Below, piece by piece: positions 1-5,469 of a DNA stretch of 7,891 nt. Every line of letters begins with the position of its first letter. Positions within the stretch are counted from its first letter, which is position 1. The DNA is taken from positions 1 to 7,891 of the forward strand of contig JABIRQ010000131.1 in NCBI GenBank assembly GCA_018699755.1, written 5' to 3'. The DNA is from Rhodospirillaceae bacterium (GTDB lineage Bacteria > Pseudomonadota > Alphaproteobacteria > CADEGL01). The notes beneath the pieces were generated by a model. That model saw nothing but the letters and a program-made list of their open reading frames with translations, ran no database searches and was not told where the DNA came from. The position numbers and the translations under genes were made by a program.

Positions 1-155
1 GAATAGCCGAGGCCCCTAGGAAGCGAATCGGCGGGGCGTTGCTCGCCGACAGCCGCGCCGAGACCAAGCCGAGCGACGCCGTCGGCACACTCATCCAGGG
101 AATCGCCGACTCGATTTTCGGGAATATGGACAAGAGCAAGAGCGGGGACCGATAA
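1..155 (+). CDS. 3' end of an unidentified protein gene
   Basis: An open frame enters from the left edge and ends at TAA 153-155. It gives about 50 C-terminal residues that include the stretches GGALLADSRAET and GTLIQGIADSIFG and end in the hydrophilic tail NMDKSKSGDR. Codons are GC-rich in third position like the neighbours, and an intrinsic terminator follows 24 bases after the stop, which supports a real gene end. The tail pattern, a short amphipathic helix followed by a charged end, is not diagnostic of any family, so no function is assigned. The beginning of the gene lies outside the window. Confidence 0.65.
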   Translation, partial: IAEAPRKRIGGALLADSRAETKPSDAVGTLIQGIADSIFGNMDKSKSGDR

Positions 156-179
156 CCTCAGCCTCGCTCTACCCTAGAC

Positions 180-220
180 ACGGCCCGTCGCGCATCCGCG
201 CGGCGGGCCGTTGCTCTTTT
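180..220 (+). terminator. Rho-independent terminator
   Basis: A 14-base arm at 180-193 (ACGGCCCGTCGCGC) pairs with 198-211 (GCGCGGCGGGCCGT) around a four-base ATCC loop. The only irregularity is one G:U wobble. The stem is followed by TGCTCTTTT, a T-rich run on the + strand. It sits just after the stop of the leftmost gene and before the start of the phosphotransferase gene, so it most likely ends the upstream transcript and isolates the next one. Confidence 0.85.
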
Positions 221-248
221 GGCCGGCGCCCCGGACAGCTAGCATGGG

Positions 249-261
249 CTCCCAAAGGGAG
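249..261 (+). promoter_or_regulatory. Small hairpin covering the ribosome binding site
   Basis: CTCCC (249-253), AAA, GGGAG (257-261) forms a five-base-pair hairpin with a three-base loop. The right arm GGGAG is the best Shine-Dalgarno sequence for the ATG at 267 (five-base spacing), so folding would hide it. The same bases lie in a tiny frame, 244-270 (MGSQREKA), whose TGA overlaps the gene's ATG as ATGA. Translation of that frame would open the hairpin. The structure is seen in the sequence; any regulatory role is inference. Confidence 0.3.
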
Positions 262-266
262 AAGGC

Positions 267-1367
267 ATGACCGAACGCACGCACACAAGCGCCGAGACCA
301 TTGATGATGCGGTGTCCACGGATGCCTTCCTCGATCCCGCCGTCGCCGCCCCCCAATCCTGGGACAAGCTGGCCGCCTGGCTTGCCGGCCAGGGCATGGC
401 GTTCGAGCCGACCCCGACCCCGCCCCAATTCGCCGGCGGATTCGGCAACCTCAACTACCGGGTGGAGATCGACGGCCGTCCCATGGTGCTGCGCCGCCCG
501 CCCGCCGGGCCCCTGCCGCCCGGCGGCAACGACATGGGTCGCGAGCATCGGGTGTTGAGCCGGCTTTGGCGCGCCTTTCCCCTGGCGCCTCGCGCGACCC
601 TGTTCTGCGAGGACGAGGCCGTCCTCGGCGCGCCCTTCTTCGTCATGGAGTACCGCCCGGGCCTCGTTGTCCGAGGCGACCTGCCCCCTGTCCTTCACGG
701 ACGCGGCGCGGCCTTGGGCCGCATGATGATCGAAACCCTGGCGGCCTTTCAGGCGGTCGATCCGGCGGCCGTGGATCTCGACACCCTAGGCCGCCCCGAC
801 GGTTTTCTCGAGCGGGCGGTCGAAGGCTGGATCAAGCGCATTCATGTGGCAACCGACGATTCGCCCCCGGCCGCCACAACGGAACTGGCCGCCTGGCTGC
901 GCGCCAACCGGGTGCCCGACAGCGCGCCCACCCTCCTGCACAACGACTTCAAGCTCGACAACATCATCCTCGACGCGAACGACCCGATTCGCCCCGTCGC
1001 CGTCCTCGACTGGGATATGTGCACGCAGGGTGACCCGCTGTTCGATTTCGCCACCCTGCTCAGCTATTGGGTGCAGGCGGACGATCCGCCCGAAGCGATC
1101 GAATTCGCCCGCATGCCGACCCATACGCCGGGCTTCCTCTCGCGCGCGGAAGCCATGGAGCTCTATGCGAAGATCACGGGCCGCGACCTCTCGTACTTCC
1201 AGTTCCACCGCGTGCTTTGCCTGTTCAAGCTGGGAGTGGTGCTGCTCCAGCTCCATGCCCGCTACCGGCGCGGCATCACCAAGGACGAACGCTTCGAGCC
1301 GCTGGGCCGCATTGCCGAGGCAACCATCGGGTTCGCGCTCGAGGTCGCGCGCGGGAAGGCCAGCTAG
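267..1367 (+). CDS. APH/ACAD10-type phosphotransferase family protein
   Basis: A 366-residue kinase-fold protein of the aminoglycoside phosphotransferase superfamily, in the branch related to the N-terminal domain of ACAD10/ACAD11. In ACAD10/11 that kinase domain is thought to phosphorylate 4-hydroxyacyl-CoA. The bacterial stand-alone homologues are mostly uncharacterised and likely cytosolic. Visible motifs in order are a glycine-rich loop GGFGNLNYRV at 57-66, the branch-typical VLRRPP at 74-79, a conserved glutamate E93 in GREHRVL, the hinge-like APFFVMEYRPG at 122-132, the catalytic (Brenner) motif HNDFKLDN at 225-232, and the metal-binding LDWD at 247-250. No signal peptide or membrane segment is seen. 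The length suits the family. The ATG at 267 is chosen because GGGAG lies five bases upstream and the intergenic terminator lies before it. No acyl-CoA dehydrogenase or short-chain dehydrogenase gene is adjacent, so the substrate cannot be inferred. True antibiotic resistance is unlikely. Family assignment is firm; the reaction is not. Confidence 0.9.
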   Translation: MTERTHTSAETIDDAVSTDAFLDPAVAAPQSWDKLAAWLAGQGMAFEPTPTPPQFAGGFGNLNYRVEIDGRPMVLRRPPAGPLPPGGNDMGREHRVLSRLWRAFPLAPRATLFCEDEAVLGAPFFVMEYRPGLVVRGDLPPVLHGRGAALGRMMIETLAAFQAVDPAAVDLDTLGRPDGFLERAVEGWIKRIHVATDDSPPAATTELAAWLRANRVPDSAPTLLHNDFKLDNIILDANDPIRPVAVLDWDMCTQGDPLFDFATLLSYWVQADDPPEAIEFARMPTHTPGFLSRAEAMELYAKITGRDLSYFQFHRVLCLFKLGVVLLQLHARYRRGITKDERFEPLGRIAEATIGFALEVARGKAS

Positions 1368-1501
1368 CGCAGGTTGAGCCCGGCTAGTCCCGGCGCGCTT
1401 TGGGCCTCGACGAAGCACCGTTCGGCTCCCGCCTTGTAGCCGGCCGCATAGGCCGAATCCGATGCCATAAGAATGGAAAGGGCGGGATTGATGATTCGCA
1501 T
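1364..1501 (-). CDS. Small 45-residue hypothetical protein
   Basis: An ATG at 1501-1499 opens a 45-codon frame ending in TAG at 1366-1364. AAAGGA lies nine bases before the ATG, a good ribosome binding site. The predicted peptide begins MRIINPALSILMASDSAYAA, continues with one cysteine (GAERCFVEAQ) and ends GLAGLNLR. SAYA-A could be a signal-peptidase site, but the hydrophobic stretch before it is short, so export is doubtful. Third positions in the second half are GC-rich. The gene converges on the phosphotransferase gene and both stops use the same CTAG at 1364-1367. No family is recognised. In GC-rich DNA a frame this short can occur by chance; the binding site and the fit into an otherwise empty 272-base gap argue for a gene. 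Confidence 0.45.
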   Translation of the reverse strand: MRIINPALSILMASDSAYAAGYKAGAERCFVEAQSAPGLAGLNLR

Positions 1502-1562
1502 CGTCTGTGGTCCTTTCTGTCGATGAGACGCCTTCCCTTATACGCGCGTCCGAACCTCACAC

Positions 1563-1576
1563 CGGATCACGATCCG
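1563..1576. promoter_or_regulatory. Palindrome in the divergent intergenic region, possible operator
   Basis: CGGATC-AC-GATCCG is a perfect six-base inverted repeat with a two-base centre, midway between the minus-strand small ORF (start 1501) and marC (start 1640). Nearby, TATAAG reads on the minus strand at 1542-1537 and could be a -10 element for the small ORF, but no convincing -35 lies 16-18 bases upstream. I see no good promoter for marC. Short palindromes of this size are common, so an operator is only a possibility. Nothing else recognisable lies in 1502-1639. Confidence 0.2.
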
Positions 1577-1639
1577 CGGGTTCACGGCGAATTGAGCCGC
1601 TGCGAGGCCACGCCGGGCCGGACCGAAGGCTGACCGGCG

Positions 1640-2275
1640 ATGACCGACATCTTGGTTTTTCAGTTCGTGACGCTGTTCGTGATGATCGATCCCGTGGGGG
1701 TCGCGGCGCTGTTCGTCGGTATCGCGGCCCATATCGCCGCGGCCGAGAGGCGGGCCATGGCCGTGCGCGGCGTCGCCATCGCCACCGTGGTGCTGGTCAC
1801 CTTCGCGATCGTCGGCGACCTGCTGTTGCGAAGCATGGGCATTTCGCTCGGCGCGTTTCAGATTGCGGGCGGCGTGCTGTTCTTTCTGATCTCGATCGAC
1901 ATGGTCTTCGCCCGGCAAACGGGCCTGCGCTCGATCACGGAAAGCGAGGACGAAGAAGCCGTTCACAAGGCCGACGTCTCGGTCTTTCCCTTCGCGATCC
2001 CGCTGATCGCCGGGCCGGGCGCGATGACGTCGGTCGTCCTTCTGATGCGTCAGGCCGAAGGCGAGTTCGTACAACAGGCCTCGGTCATCATCGTGCTTGT
2101 CGCGGTGCTCGCGCTGACCCTCGCCGCCACCCTGATCGCGGACCGGGTCATGAAGGTTCTGGGCCAGACCGGCGTCAATGTCGTCAGCCGGGTGCTGGGC
2201 CTGATCCTCGCGGCCCTGGCGGTGCAGATCATGATCGACGGATTGATGAAGGTGGTCCCCGGCCTGGCCGGTTGA
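1640..2275 (+). CDS. MarC family (UPF0056) integral membrane protein
   Basis: A 211-residue inner-membrane protein of the MarC/UPF0056 family, whose transport role is not established. The early link to multiple antibiotic resistance in E. coli was later withdrawn. Six hydrophobic segments are visible, roughly at residues 3-28, 42-64, 70-90, 114-136, 147-167 and 183-205. The two family signature regions are the DPVG motif in FVMIDPVGVAALF (13-25) and PFAIPLIAGPGAMTSVVLL (117-135), at equivalent positions of two repeated halves. A charged loop, TESEDEEAVHKAD (100-112), separates the halves. Length fits the family (about 200-220). An in-frame TGA at 1631-1633 lies directly upstream, so the ATG at 1640 is the first possible start; GAAGG lies about ten bases before it. 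It converges on the VOC gene with three bases between the stops. Family identity is secure; substrate unknown. Confidence 0.92.
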   Translation: MTDILVFQFVTLFVMIDPVGVAALFVGIAAHIAAAERRAMAVRGVAIATVVLVTFAIVGDLLLRSMGISLGAFQIAGGVLFFLISIDMVFARQTGLRSITESEDEEAVHKADVSVFPFAIPLIAGPGAMTSVVLLMRQAEGEFVQQASVIIVLVAVLALTLAATLIADRVMKVLGQTGVNVVSRVLGLILAALAVQIMIDGLMKVVPGLAG

Positions 2276-2278
2276 CGG

Positions 2279-3130
2279 CTACTGCGCCGCGCGGAACTCC
2301 AGCCAGACGCCGCAGGCGAGATCGGGCGGCACGCGCAGGACGTCGCCCAGGTCGCCGAAGCCGATCTGCCCGGCGTTCAGGGCATCCCGAGCCCGATCCA
2401 GCGCGCTCACCCGCACCGACAGCACGGCTTGGAAGGGCGGCACGCCCTGCCCCTCGGGCGCCAAACCGGCATGGAAACGGCCAAGAGCCCCGGGCGCCAC
2501 GAAACTCAACCTCTGGCCGCCCGAGACGATGGAGACCGCACCGTCCCCGCTCGACACCGCCGCGCCGGTCACCAGCCTGGAATAGGGACCCGTCAGCGCG
2601 TTCGGGTCCTCGACCACCAGAGTCAACGCAGTCAGGCAAACCGCCCCGTTGGGATGATCGAGCCAGCCGGGCGCGCGCTCCAGCTCCGGCGTCAGATGCT
2701 CGATGATGAAGCTCCACAATTTGGGGGAGCGCTCGTCCGGCCAGTCGATAGAGCGAAAGCGCGGATTGCGCTCCCCCGCCGGATCGTCGATCGGCCGGAC
2801 GATCTCATCCGAGCGTGTCGCCTCTATCCCCTTCCCGCGCAGGTCTTCGACCGCCGCCGGGCCGTTCGCGGCCGCCCAGGCCAGGCCCATCAGCCCCTCG
2901 CCCTGGTCGACGAAGCGGTCGATGCGGTTGACGAATTTCGAGCGGTCGAGGATTCCCATCAACTCGATATAGTCGCGCTCGAAGACGATGCAGTGATTGC
3001 CCGTGCCCCAGCCCCGATGGCGGCCGAGCGGCGTCGTGGCGAAGCCGAGACGTTCAAATCGTTGGCGCGCCGCGGCCAGATCCCGCGCGCCGATCAGAAC
3101 ATGGTCGAAGCCCGCGAACGCCCCGTTCAT
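2279..3130 (-). CDS. VOC-family (glyoxalase-like domain) protein
   Basis: A 283-residue cytosolic protein resembling the glyoxalase-like PF13468 group of the vicinal oxygen chelate superfamily, whose members use a metal ion in varied lyase, isomerase and dioxygenase reactions. The N-terminal module begins with FDHVLIGARDL (8-18), continues RHRGWGTGNHCIVF (37-50) and YIELMG (54-59). A second part opens near HPNGAVCLTALTLVVED (159-175), which is typical of this group, and ends WLEFRAAQ. H10, H46 and E56 are candidate metal ligands by position. The start at 3130 is chosen because the protein aligns with the fold from residue 8 and because its ATGA overlaps the stop of the aldolase gene, although the frame remains open further upstream. 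It is the last gene of the minus-strand unit and converges on marC. The coupling suggests a role with the aldolase or mtnP; the reaction itself cannot be read from sequence. Confidence 0.87.
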   Translation of the reverse strand: MNGAFAGFDHVLIGARDLAAARQRFERLGFATTPLGRHRGWGTGNHCIVFERDYIELMGILDRSKFVNRIDRFVDQGEGLMGLAWAAANGPAAVEDLRGKGIEATRSDEIVRPIDDPAGERNPRFRSIDWPDERSPKLWSFIIEHLTPELERAPGWLDHPNGAVCLTALTLVVEDPNALTGPYSRLVTGAAVSSGDGAVSIVSGGQRLSFVAPGALGRFHAGLAPEGQGVPPFQAVLSVRVSALDRARDALNAGQIGFGDLGDVLRVPPDLACGVWLEFRAAQ

Positions 3131-3759
3131 CCCGGCCTGCCGTAGGTCTCGAAAACCTCGAGCACTTCTGCCATCCGGGCCTTGGACAGCAGCTTCGGCT
3201 TGCCGATCTGCAAGGCCCGCCAGTACTGGGCCGCCAGCGCCTCGACCTCCACTGCCAAATCGAGGGCCGCGGATAAGTTCTCGCCGTAGGCGACAAGCCC
3301 GTGATTTGCCATCAGGCAGGCCCGCCGCCCCTCCAGGGCCGCCATCACGGCATTCGACAAGGCGTGGGAGCCGGGCGTGGCATAGGCCGCGCAGGGGATC
3401 GAATCGCCCCCGGCAACGGCGACCATGTAGTGGAAGGCCGGTATCGACCGGCCCAGACAGGCCAGACTGGTGGCATGGGGCGGATGGGCGTGGACGACCG
3501 CGCCCGCCTCGGGCCGCGCGGTATAGATGGCACTGTGGAAGGGCCATTCGCTGGAGGGCTTGCCGCCGCCCCGCACCGTGCCGTCCCGTCCCATCGCCAC
3601 GATATCGGCGGGCTTCATGGCCTCGTAGGCGAGACCGGACGGGGTGATGAGGAAACCCGTCCTGGCGCGCGCGCTGACATTGCCGGCTCGCCCCTGGTTG
3701 ATCCCCAGGACGTTCATCCGGCGCGCGGTCTCGACGATCTCGCGCCGGAGGGCGCTCAT
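3127..3759 (-). CDS. Class II aldolase (FucA/Ald2-like), probable 5-(methylthio)ribulose-1-phosphate aldolase
   Basis: A 210-residue zinc-dependent aldolase of the class II aldolase/adducin family. Its motifs follow E. coli L-fuculose-1-phosphate aldolase closely with a two-residue offset: NQGRAGNVSAR near 21-31, catalytic E71 in SSEWPFH, zinc ligands H90 and H92 (VVHAH) and H153 (ANHG), Y111 in IPAFHYM, and the C-terminal tyrosine in FETYG (206). Known family members of this type (Ald2 in Rhodospirillum rubrum and some E. coli) split 5-methylthioribulose-1-phosphate or 5-deoxyribulose-1-phosphate into DHAP and an aldehyde. The gene follows mtnP with an ATGA overlap, so this is the preferred substrate assignment here; it is inference from context. 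Alternatives are true FucA, or the dehydratase MtnB of the methionine salvage pathway, though the FucA-like HYM and TYG motifs favour an aldolase. The start at 3759 is set by the overlap and by the protein's full alignment to FucA. Its own stop overlaps the VOC start. Confidence 0.88.
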   Translation of the reverse strand: MSALRREIVETARRMNVLGINQGRAGNVSARARTGFLITPSGLAYEAMKPADIVAMGRDGTVRGGGKPSSEWPFHSAIYTARPEAGAVVHAHPPHATSLACLGRSIPAFHYMVAVAGGDSIPCAAYATPGSHALSNAVMAALEGRRACLMANHGLVAYGENLSAALDLAVEVEALAAQYWRALQIGKPKLLSKARMAEVLEVFETYGRPG

Positions 3760-4643
3760 CGCTTCAGGACGCGGCCGGCAACCGCGTCGAGCCGGGCCAT
3801 CAAGGCCGGATCGCGCGCCTCGGGCGCGGTGATCACGGCGTTGTCCAGGGCATGATCGCAGCCATGGGGGCAAGGCTTGCCGTCGCCCGCGATCTGGGGC
3901 GCGGCCTCCTTGACCAGGGCGCGTCCTTGGTCCGCGTTGGCCAACAGGGTGGCGACGACGGCATCGACCGTGACCGCGTCGTGGTCCGGATGCCAGCAAT
4001 CGAAATCCGTCACCATGGCAACCCCCGCGTAGCAGATCTCCGCCTCGCGGGCGAGCTTGGCCTCGGGCATCCCGGTCATGCCGATCACGTCGCATCCCCA
4101 GCTCCGATAAAGCTCGGATTCCGCCAGCGTCGAGAACTGCGGCCCTTCCATAGACAGATAGGTGCCGCCCATCTGGCAGGACACGCCCTGGCGCTTGAGC
4201 ACGCCTTCGAGGGTATCCCGGAGACGGGCGCAGACCGGATCGGCCATCGAGACATGGACGACCAAGCCGGTGCCGAAGAAGGTCTTCTCGCGGGCGAAAG
4301 TGCGGTCGATGTATTGATCGACCAGGACGAATGTCCCGGGCGGCAGATGCTCCTTGAGGGAGCCGACGGCGCCGACCGAGACGATGTCGGTCACGCCGGC
4401 GCGCTTCATGGCGTCGATATTGGCTCGGAAATTGATCTCCCCGGGGGGAATCGGATGACCGCGACCGTGACGCGGCAGGAAGACCAGGCGCGTCCCGCCC
4501 AGGCGGCCAAACAGCAATTCGTCGGACGGCGCGCCGAAGGGCGATTCGACCGCCGCCCACCGCGTGTCTTCGAGACCTTGAATATCGTAGACGCCGCTAC
4601 CGCCGATGACGCCGACGACGCGCTCCCTCGCAGGTTCTGTCAT
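3756..4643 (-). CDS. mtnP: S-methyl-5'-thioadenosine phosphorylase
   Basis: A 295-residue cytosolic enzyme that splits methylthioadenosine with phosphate into adenine and 5-methylthioribose-1-phosphate; related enzymes also accept 5'-deoxyadenosine. It belongs to the PNP/MTAP family. Visible motifs are the phosphate-binding GVIGGSGVYD (11-20), LPRHGRGHPIPP (56-67, with R58-H59), the INFRANI segment (70-76), SVGAVGSL (89-96), the substrate loop GGTYLSMEGPQFST (159-172), DVIGMTGMPEAKLARE (185-200) with M189-T190, and VTDFDCWH (211-218) carrying the purine-site aspartates D213 and D215. A late CPHGCDHALDNAVIT segment starts at C258. The length agrees with the family. GAAGG upstream of the ATG at 4643 is a good ribosome binding site, lying in a hairpin. 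It starts 40 bases after petC, an arrangement also seen in other Alphaproteobacteria, where apt usually follows; here an aldolase takes that place. Confidence 0.95.
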   Translation of the reverse strand: MTEPARERVVGVIGGSGVYDIQGLEDTRWAAVESPFGAPSDELLFGRLGGTRLVFLPRHGRGHPIPPGEINFRANIDAMKRAGVTDIVSVGAVGSLKEHLPPGTFVLVDQYIDRTFAREKTFFGTGLVVHVSMADPVCARLRDTLEGVLKRQGVSCQMGGTYLSMEGPQFSTLAESELYRSWGCDVIGMTGMPEAKLAREAEICYAGVAMVTDFDCWHPDHDAVTVDAVVATLLANADQGRALVKEAAPQIAGDGKPCPHGCDHALDNAVITAPEARDPALMARLDAVAGRVLKR

Positions 4644-4645
4644 GA

Positions 4646-4699
4646 CTGGCCTTCGGGCCGGGAGCGCACGGTCCCGGCGGACGTCAGTGGACGTCCGCC
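4646..4699 (-). promoter_or_regulatory. Hairpin cluster at the petC/mtnP junction
   Basis: Three inverted repeats lie almost end to end. The first is a perfect ten-base arm GGCGGACGTC (4676-4685) against GACGTCCGCC (4690-4699) with a four-base loop, and it spans the last petC codons and the stop. The second is CCGGGA (4658-4663) with TCCCGG (4672-4677). The third is GGCC (4648-4651) with GGCC (4656-4659) around four bases, holding the mtnP ribosome binding site GAAGG in its loop and arm. The second overlaps each of the others by two bases, so full folding of all three is exclusive. No run of U follows, so this is not an ordinary terminator. Likely roles are protection of the upstream petABC message from 3' decay, or tuning of mtnP translation. 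Confidence 0.5.
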
Positions 4700-5469
4700 C
4701 AGACCTTGCGTTTGACGGCGTAGAGCAGGCCCGAGAGCACCAGCAAGAACAGGATCACCTTGATGCCGAGTCGCTTGCGCGTTTCCATCTCGGGCGACGC
4801 CGCCCAGGCCAGGAAAGTCGTGACGTCGGCCGCCATCTGCTCGACCGTCGCCTCGGTGCCGTCCTCGTAGTCCACTCCGTCCGCGAAAAGCGGCGGCGGC
4901 ATGGCGATCTGGTTGCCGGAGAAGGCGTCGTTGTAATACATGCCCTCCATCAACTCGACCCCTTTTGGGGCCTCGTCGTGGTAGCCGGTCAGCAGGCCGT
5001 AGAGATAGTTGGCGCCGTCGGCGCGGGCCTTGACGATCAGCGACAGGTCGGGCGGCAAGGCGCCGCCGTTGGACGCCCGGGCCGCGTTCTCATTCGCAAA
5101 GGGCGAAGGAAAACGGTCGGAGGGCTTGCCGTCGCGCTCGAACATGTCGCCCGCGTCGTCCGGCCCATCCGCGATCGTATAGTCGACCGCGATCGCCTTG
5201 ACCTCGCCTTCGGTGAAGCCGACGTCCTGGAGATTGCGGAAGGCGATGTATTTGAGGCCGTGACAGGAGGCGCAACTCCCCTGAAAGACCTGCAATCCGC
5301 GCCGCAGGGCCGCCCGGTCGTAAGTCCCGAAAATGCCCTGGAAACTCCAGTGCCGCTCGCCGACCGTGCCGCCGCCGGAGGCCTGCGCCGCCGTCGCGAT
5401 GCCCAGTCCCAGGATCGCGGCCGCGAGGCCGGTGACGATTCGCCGCGTCATCACGCCGTCTCCGTTCAT
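4684..5469 (-). CDS. petC: Cytochrome c1 subunit of the cytochrome bc1 complex
   Basis: A 261-residue membrane-anchored c-type cytochrome that takes electrons from the Rieske centre and passes them to soluble cytochrome c on the periplasmic side. An N-terminal Sec signal with hydrophobic core GLAAAILGLGI ends in the AQA site at 28-30. The haem-binding CASCH is at 66-70, the axial methionine is M190 in AMPPPLF, and a single C-terminal membrane anchor covers about 236-252, followed by the basic KRKVW. Length is normal. Two starts are possible. The ATG at 5469 overlaps the petB stop as ATGA and has GGGAG seven bases upstream. The ATG at 5451 has GGAG about eight to nine bases upstream and gives a signal peptide beginning MTRRIV. 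Both give the same mature protein. It is a separate gene from petB, unlike the fused fbcH of some Rhizobiales. Confidence 0.96.
   Translation of the reverse strand: MNGDGVMTRRIVTGLAAAILGLGIATAAQASGGGTVGERHWSFQGIFGTYDRAALRRGLQVFQGSCASCHGLKYIAFRNLQDVGFTEGEVKAIAVDYTIADGPDDAGDMFERDGKPSDRFPSPFANENAARASNGGALPPDLSLIVKARADGANYLYGLLTGYHDEAPKGVELMEGMYYNDAFSGNQIAMPPPLFADGVDYEDGTEATVEQMAADVTTFLAWAASPEMETRKRLGIKVILFLLVLSGLLYAVKRKVWADVH

Noticed and set aside
267..1367. The kinase-fold gene as the methylthioribose kinase MtnK
   Set aside because: The VLRRPP segment and overall motif layout place it in the ACAD10/11-like branch, and methylthioribose kinase would be redundant with the phosphorylase mtnP.
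1640..2275. A link between this MarC and the methylthio-alkane reductase genes marBHDK, suggested by the nearby mtnP and aldolase
   Set aside because: The shared name is coincidental; this is a six-helix UPF0056 membrane protein, transcribed separately on the other strand.
1507..2706. A 399-codon plus-strand frame across marC and the VOC gene
   Set aside because: It is an Arg/Pro-rich shadow frame crossing two convergent real genes, with no recognisable domain.
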